A stretch of 64,000 nucleotides of DNA from assembly GCA_045106815.1 (NCBI GenBank), contig JBGCFG010000046.1, forward strand, positions 40,948 to 104,947. Direction: 5' to 3'. The position numbers were made by a program, and so were the translations under genes. Within the stretch, counting starts at the first letter, position 1. Each line of letters opens with the position of its first letter. Below the pieces are notes generated by a model. The model saw nothing but the letters and a program-made list of their open reading frames with translations. It was not told where the DNA came from and made no database searches. This DNA is from JAUIAI01 sp045106815. Lineage in GTDB: Bacteria > Pseudomonadota > Gammaproteobacteria > Burkholderiales > Burkholderiaceae_E. This document shows, piece by piece, positions 60,199 through 64,000 of this stretch.

Positions 60199-63100
60199 TC
60201 ATGCTTCAGACTCGCGCGTCAACCTTCGCTGCATCAGCAGATAAACCGCGGGCACCACAAACATTGATAGCAATGGTGCGGTGATCATGCCGCCCACCAT
60301 GGGCGCCGCAATGCGCTGCATCACCTCGCTGCCTGTGCCAACTCCCCACATAATTGGCAGCAGGCCCGCGAGGATCACTGCAACCGTCATGGCCTTTGGT
60401 CGCACTCGCAAGACAGCCCCATCGCGGATAGCATCGAGCAGATCGGTTTCAGCTGTCTTGCCACTGCGAATGCGCGCCTGCCAAGCCTGCTTTAAATACA
60501 GCAACATGATGACGCCAAACTCGGCAGCCACCCCGAACAGTGCAATGAAACCCACAACGCCAGCAACCGAGAGATTGAACTCAAGCAAATACAGCAACCA
60601 GACACCGCCGACCAGTGAGAACGGCAGTGTAAGCATGAGCAGTAATGCCTCGCCAGCTTGTCTGAACGTCAGATACAGCAGGACAAAGATGATGAGCAGC
60701 GTAAGCGGCACAACTAGTTTTAGTTTTGCGTTGGCTCGCTCTAGAAATTCAAACTGGCCTGACCAGGCCAATGCATAGCCTGGCGGCAACTTGACGCTTT
60801 CATTGACCACCTGCTGCATCTCTCTTACCGCAGAGCCAAGGTCACGACCACGTAGGTCAATGTATACAAAGCCTGCTAGACGCGCATTTTCACTGCGTAA
60901 CATCGGCGGTCCGCTCGTAATCCGAATGTCGGCTACATCACCCAACACCAATTGCTGCCCCTGCGGCGTGACGATTGGCAGAACCCGCAGTTTGTTTAGT
61001 GAGTCGCGAACCTCCCGCGGGTAGCGAACGTTGATCGGGTAGCGCTCAAGACCTTCAATGGTTTCGCCAATGTTCATGCCGCCGATGGCAGAACTCACAA
61101 CCGATTGGACATCAGCAATATTGAGACCAAACCGAGATGCCTGCTCGCGTTGAATGTCTACATCGATATATCGCCCGCCCGTCAGCCGCTCGGCGAATGC
61201 ACTGGTCACGCCCGCGACATCTTTGACTGCCTGCTCCACCTCGCCAGTGAGTCTGTTTATGACCTCTAAGTCGGCGCCGAGAACTTTCACACCTACCGGA
61301 CTCTTAATGCCGGTTGCGAGCATATCGATCCGGTTTCGAATGGGTGGAATCCAGATATTGGTCAAGCCCGGCACCTGCACGGTTTTGTCCAACTCCTCAA
61401 TGATGCGCTCTGGCGTCATACCGAGACGCCATTGATCCTCGGGCTTTAACTGAATGATGGTTTCAAACATCACCAGGGGCGCCGGGTCTGTTGCGGTTAC
61501 AGCGCGGCCGGCTTTGCCGTGAACTGAAGCAACTTCAGGCACAGCTTTTATCAGGCGGTCAGTTTGCTGCAACAACTCCGACGCCTTACCAGCAGAAAGG
61601 CCTGGCAAAGCAGTAGGCATATACAGAATATCGCCCTCGTCCAGAGGCGGCATGAACTCACTGCCAAGCTGCTGCAAAGGCCAAACGGTTGCCACTAATG
61701 CCAACAGCGACACCAGTATCGTCATTTTCGGGAAGCGCAGAACACCGTTGAGCAGGGGCCGGTACAACGCAATGAGAAGTCGACTCAGCGGGTTTTTACT
61801 CTCGGGTGGAATGCGACCACGAATCAAATACCCCATCAAGACCGGGATCAAGGTCACCGCCAGACCGGCGGCAGCGGCCATCGCATAAGTCTTGGTAAAC
61901 GCTAACGGGGAGAAAAGCCGTCCTTCCTGCGCCTCCAACGTGAACACAGGCAGAAACGACAACGTGATAATCATGAGCGAGAAGAAAAGCGCCGGCCCTA
62001 CTTCGGCGGCTGCCTTTGCAATGACCTGCCAACGCTCATCACCCGCGAGTTCTTGCTCCGGATGCTCCTCCTGCCAGTGCTCAAGATGTTTATGCGCGTT
62101 TTCGATCATCACGACAGCTGCATCAACCATCGCGCCAATTGCGATTGCAATGCCGCCGAGCGACATGATGTTGGCATTGACCCCTTGCGCCTGCATAACG
62201 ATAAACGCCGCCAATATGCCAAGCGGTAGTGAAACAATGGCCACCAAGGCAGAGCGCAGATGAAACAGAAAGATTGCGCAAACTAGCGCAACAACCAGGA
62301 ACTCCTCTAATAATTTAGTGCTCAGGTTGTCAATCGCCCGCTCAATCAGTTGTGAGCGGTCGTATGTGGGCACGATCTCAACGCCATCGGGCAGACTGTA
62401 TTTGAGCGTTTCGATCTTTTCCTTGACCGCCGCAATTGTTGACAGGGCGTTCTCTCCCGAACGCATCACGACCACGCCCCCTACCGACTCGCCTTCGCCA
62501 TCAAGCTCGCCGATGCCGCGACGCATCTCCGGCCCGAGTTGAATGCGGGCAACATCGCCCAGCCGAACTGACACGCCTGAAGCAGTAGTGACCAGTGGGA
62601 TAGCTTTGAAATCGTCGAGCGTCTTCAGATATCCCGATGCACGCACCATGAACTCGGCCTCGCCCAGTTCAATCACTGACCCTCCTGTTTCCTGATTCGC
62701 ACCTCGTATGGCTTCAATGACTTTGCCATGGGGAATGCGGTAGGCGACCAAACGGTCTGGATCCAGCACAATCTGATACTGCCGAACCATGCCGCCAATG
62801 GTGGCTACCTCAGACACGCCTGGCACAGTTTTGAGCTCAAATTTCAGGAACCAGTCTTGAAAGCTACGCAGTTGTGACAAATCCAACTTGCCGCTGCGAT
62901 CAACCAAGGCGTACTGGTAAATCCAGCCAACGCCGGTGGCGTCCGGTCCAAGCGATGAAGTGGCCCCTGCAGGCAGTCTGGCTTGAACCTGATTCAGGTA
63001 TTCGAGAACCCGTGAGCGCGCCCAGTAAAGATCGACATCATCTTCAAACAACACATAGACGTAGCTGTCCCCGAAAAACGAGAAACCCCTGACGTCTCGC

Positions 63101-63336
63101 GCGCCCGGCACTGAAAGCATCGTGGTGGTGAGCGGATAAGTCACCTGGTTTTCTACGAGCTGCGGCGCCTGACCTGGCCAGGTGGTGCGGATAATGACCT
63201 GCGTATCAGACAAATCAGGAATGGCATCAAGCGGCGTGCGAACAACGGCGAGCACACCCCACACCGTGAGAATTACTGTGCCAAGTAGAACCAGGAATCG
63301 ATTGTTGACCGACCAGTGAATAAGCTTGGCAATCAT
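60199..63336 (-). CDS. cusA: Copper/silver RND pump CusA
   Basis: 1045-residue inner-membrane RND transporter of the heavy-metal (HME) class. TPLDAIPDLSDTQVIIRTTW, ATGVGWIYQYALVDRSGKLD, the MPPLDEGDILYMPTALPGLS segment with the CusA metal-path Met, DPAPLVMFETIIQL and MLATGIKSPVGVKVLG with the next Met ligands all match CusA. Twelve helices and two large periplasmic loops follow the usual plan. It exports Cu(I)/Ag(I) from periplasm or cytoplasm using proton flow, with CusB and a TolC partner. The ATG overlaps the cusB stop (ATGA). Confidence 0.95.
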   Translation of the reverse strand: MIAKLIHWSVNNRFLVLLGTVILTVWGVLAVVRTPLDAIPDLSDTQVIIRTTWPGQAPQLVENQVTYPLTTTMLSVPGARDVRGFSFFGDSYVYVLFEDDVDLYWARSRVLEYLNQVQARLPAGATSSLGPDATGVGWIYQYALVDRSGKLDLSQLRSFQDWFLKFELKTVPGVSEVATIGGMVRQYQIVLDPDRLVAYRIPHGKVIEAIRGANQETGGSVIELGEAEFMVRASGYLKTLDDFKAIPLVTTASGVSVRLGDVARIQLGPEMRRGIGELDGEGESVGGVVVMRSGENALSTIAAVKEKIETLKYSLPDGVEIVPTYDRSQLIERAIDNLSTKLLEEFLVVALVCAIFLFHLRSALVAIVSLPLGILAAFIVMQAQGVNANIMSLGGIAIAIGAMVDAAVVMIENAHKHLEHWQEEHPEQELAGDERWQVIAKAAAEVGPALFFSLMIITLSFLPVFTLEAQEGRLFSPLAFTKTYAMAAAAGLAVTLIPVLMGYLIRGRIPPESKNPLSRLLIALYRPLLNGVLRFPKMTILVSLLALVATVWPLQQLGSEFMPPLDEGDILYMPTALPGLSAGKASELLQQTDRLIKAVPEVASVHGKAGRAVTATDPAPLVMFETIIQLKPEDQWRLGMTPERIIEELDKTVQVPGLTNIWIPPIRNRIDMLATGIKSPVGVKVLGADLEVINRLTGEVEQAVKDVAGVTSAFAERLTGGRYIDVDIQREQASRFGLNIADVQSVVSSAIGGMNIGETIEGLERYPINVRYPREVRDSLNKLRVLPIVTPQGQQLVLGDVADIRITSGPPMLRSENARLAGFVYIDLRGRDLGSAVREMQQVVNESVKLPPGYALAWSGQFEFLERANAKLKLVVPLTLLIIFVLLYLTFRQAGEALLLMLTLPFSLVGGVWLLYLLEFNLSVAGVVGFIALFGVAAEFGVIMLLYLKQAWQARIRSGKTAETDLLDAIRDGAVLRVRPKAMTVAVILAGLLPIMWGVGTGSEVMQRIAAPMVGGMITAPLLSMFVVPAVYLLMQRRLTRESEA

Positions 63337-64000
63337 TTAGCCTGGCCCCGCAGCTTCACCACCAACGGGATATCTTCTGCCTGCATCTTGAATTCGATTT
63401 CGATTTCGCTGCCTGCGGTTAGCTCGTCGGCGCGCACCTCAGGCGCCAAACCGAAGTCCATAGTCATGCCAGGCCACTCCAACTCTTCAATCGGTGGGTG
63501 GGTCAGGGTGATAGTCTCTCCGTCTACCGCCTCAACCTTAGCCATGGTGGTATAGGTCTGCTCTTCACTCTCTCCTGACCCCAGACGTGCCTCAATACCC
63601 TTAATACTTGCCTCGGAGTCAATCAAGAACTGTCCCGACAACACGATCTCCTGCCCTGCCGTCAAGCCGTTGCGAATCTCAGTATCACCGCCTACTTCAA
63701 TGCCGGGTTCAACTTCAATTGGGCGAAATGACTCCCCCTCTCTGGCGAGCACAATCGTTCGCTTGCCAGTTCGTACCAATGCCTCGGTCGGAACAACCAA
63801 AACCTTGCGCGCTTCTTTGTCAGTCAATTCCATTTGAACGAACATGCCCGGTACCAAGTGCCGGCTCTTGTTTGACAACTCAACGCGGGCTCTGCGTGTT
63901 CGCGTCACTGGGTCAACCTGTGGCAACAAGGCTTGGACTTTGCCGGCAAATGTTTCACCGGGCAGCGCAGGCGTTTGTGCCGTCACAGGACTGCCTGGTC
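63333..64000 (-). CDS. cusB: CusB efflux adaptor with fused CusF-like domain, C-terminal part
   Basis: The frame is open to the window end, so the N-terminal part is missing. GKVQALLPQVDPVTRTRRAR with VELSNKSRHLVPGMFVQMEL and VLSGQFLIDSEASIKGIEAR is the membrane-fusion (adaptor) domain of CusB. From about 75 residues before the stop there is a CusF-like domain (TLTHPPIEELEWPGMTMDFG), in which TrpPro-Gly-Met-Thr-Met provides the Cu(I) ligands. The chaperone is thus fused to the adaptor, besides the separate CusF-like protein at 34591. It is co-translated with cusA (ATGA). Confidence 0.93.
   Translation of the reverse strand, partial: PGSPVTAQTPALPGETFAGKVQALLPQVDPVTRTRRARVELSNKSRHLVPGMFVQMELTDKEARKVLVVPTEALVRTGKRTIVLAREGESFRPIEVEPGIEVGGDTEIRNGLTAGQEIVLSGQFLIDSEASIKGIEARLGSGESEEQTYTTMAKVEAVDGETITLTHPPIEELEWPGMTMDFGLAPEVRADELTAGSEIEIEFKMQAEDIPLVVKLRGQAK

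Overview
The window looks like chromosomal DNA of a marine Pseudomonadota (proteobacterium). I cannot name the genus. The evidence is Gram-negative envelope machinery (an RND copper pump, TolC and OmpA proteins, many lipoboxes and Sec/Tat signals), a CheD protein, a Liv-type ABC operon, densely packed operons with ATGA overlaps, and a DMSP lyase of the DddL type, an enzyme of marine bacteria. G+C is moderately high by eye. I found no rRNA, tRNA, CRISPR array, transposase or phage gene. About 90 percent of the window is coding.

Layout. (1) 1-2845: the end of msrA, two unknown co-transcribed genes, an OmpA-type protein and a ChrR-like cupin. (2) 3001-20042: a catabolic block with two acyl-CoA dehydrogenases, an M20 carbamoyl/amido hydrolase, an MFS carrier, a five-gene minus-strand cluster (GntR regulator, CitE-like lyase, MaoC hydratase, acyl-CoA dehydrogenase, CaiB/BaiF CoA-transferase) built like the itaconate-degradation module, a divergent CoA ligase plus amidase, a second CoA-transferase coupled to a polysaccharide-deacetylase/imidase-like hydrolase, an enoyl-CoA hydratase, an MmgE/PrpD protein and another amidase. 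Together these suggest that an amide, imide or ureide is hydrolysed to an acid, activated with CoA and cleaved to central metabolites. (3) 20057-27250: ogt and a complete livHMGF-ligase-livJ uptake operon. (4) 27401-32862: a TPR lipoprotein, a DUF192 protein, a small membrane peptide, a TauD-type dioxygenase, a lipoprotein and an ABC exporter. (5) 32953-41184: a copper-resistance region with DUF411, a patatin with a Tat-like N-terminus, a CusF-like protein, a cupredoxin, a CopA multicopper oxidase, TolC, a small periplasmic protein and a CusRS-type two-component system. Two similar palindromes stand upstream of the two transcription units. (6) 41572-51645: an AraC-type regulator, a VOC protein, a split transketolase with an isocitrate/tartrate-type dehydrogenase, a divergent split ThDP decarboxylase, a sorbosone-dehydrogenase-like gene whose signal peptide is cut by an in-frame amber stop, a cytochrome c4-like protein, a PPOX flavoprotein, dddL and a D-cysteine desulfhydrase/cysteate lyase-family enzyme. 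(7) 51689-59853: a GH114-like lipoprotein, a PLP decarboxylase, a cysteine-dioxygenase-like cupin, a secreted Met/His-rich protein, a secreted rhodanese, and HDOD and CheD proteins. (8) 60199-64000: cusA and the C-terminal part of cusB, which carries a fused CusF-like domain.

Two themes join distant genes. One is copper handling: oxidation in the periplasm, chaperoning and efflux, with a plausible shared CusR/CopR box. The other is small organic-acid and organosulfur turnover: DddL, a sulfopyruvate-decarboxylase-like pair, a cysteate-lyase-like enzyme, a CDO-like cupin with a PLP decarboxylase, and a TauD-like dioxygenase. The links between these genes are inference from family and position only. 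Start codons were re-chosen for many genes from Shine-Dalgarno (SD) sequences, signal peptides and overlaps.
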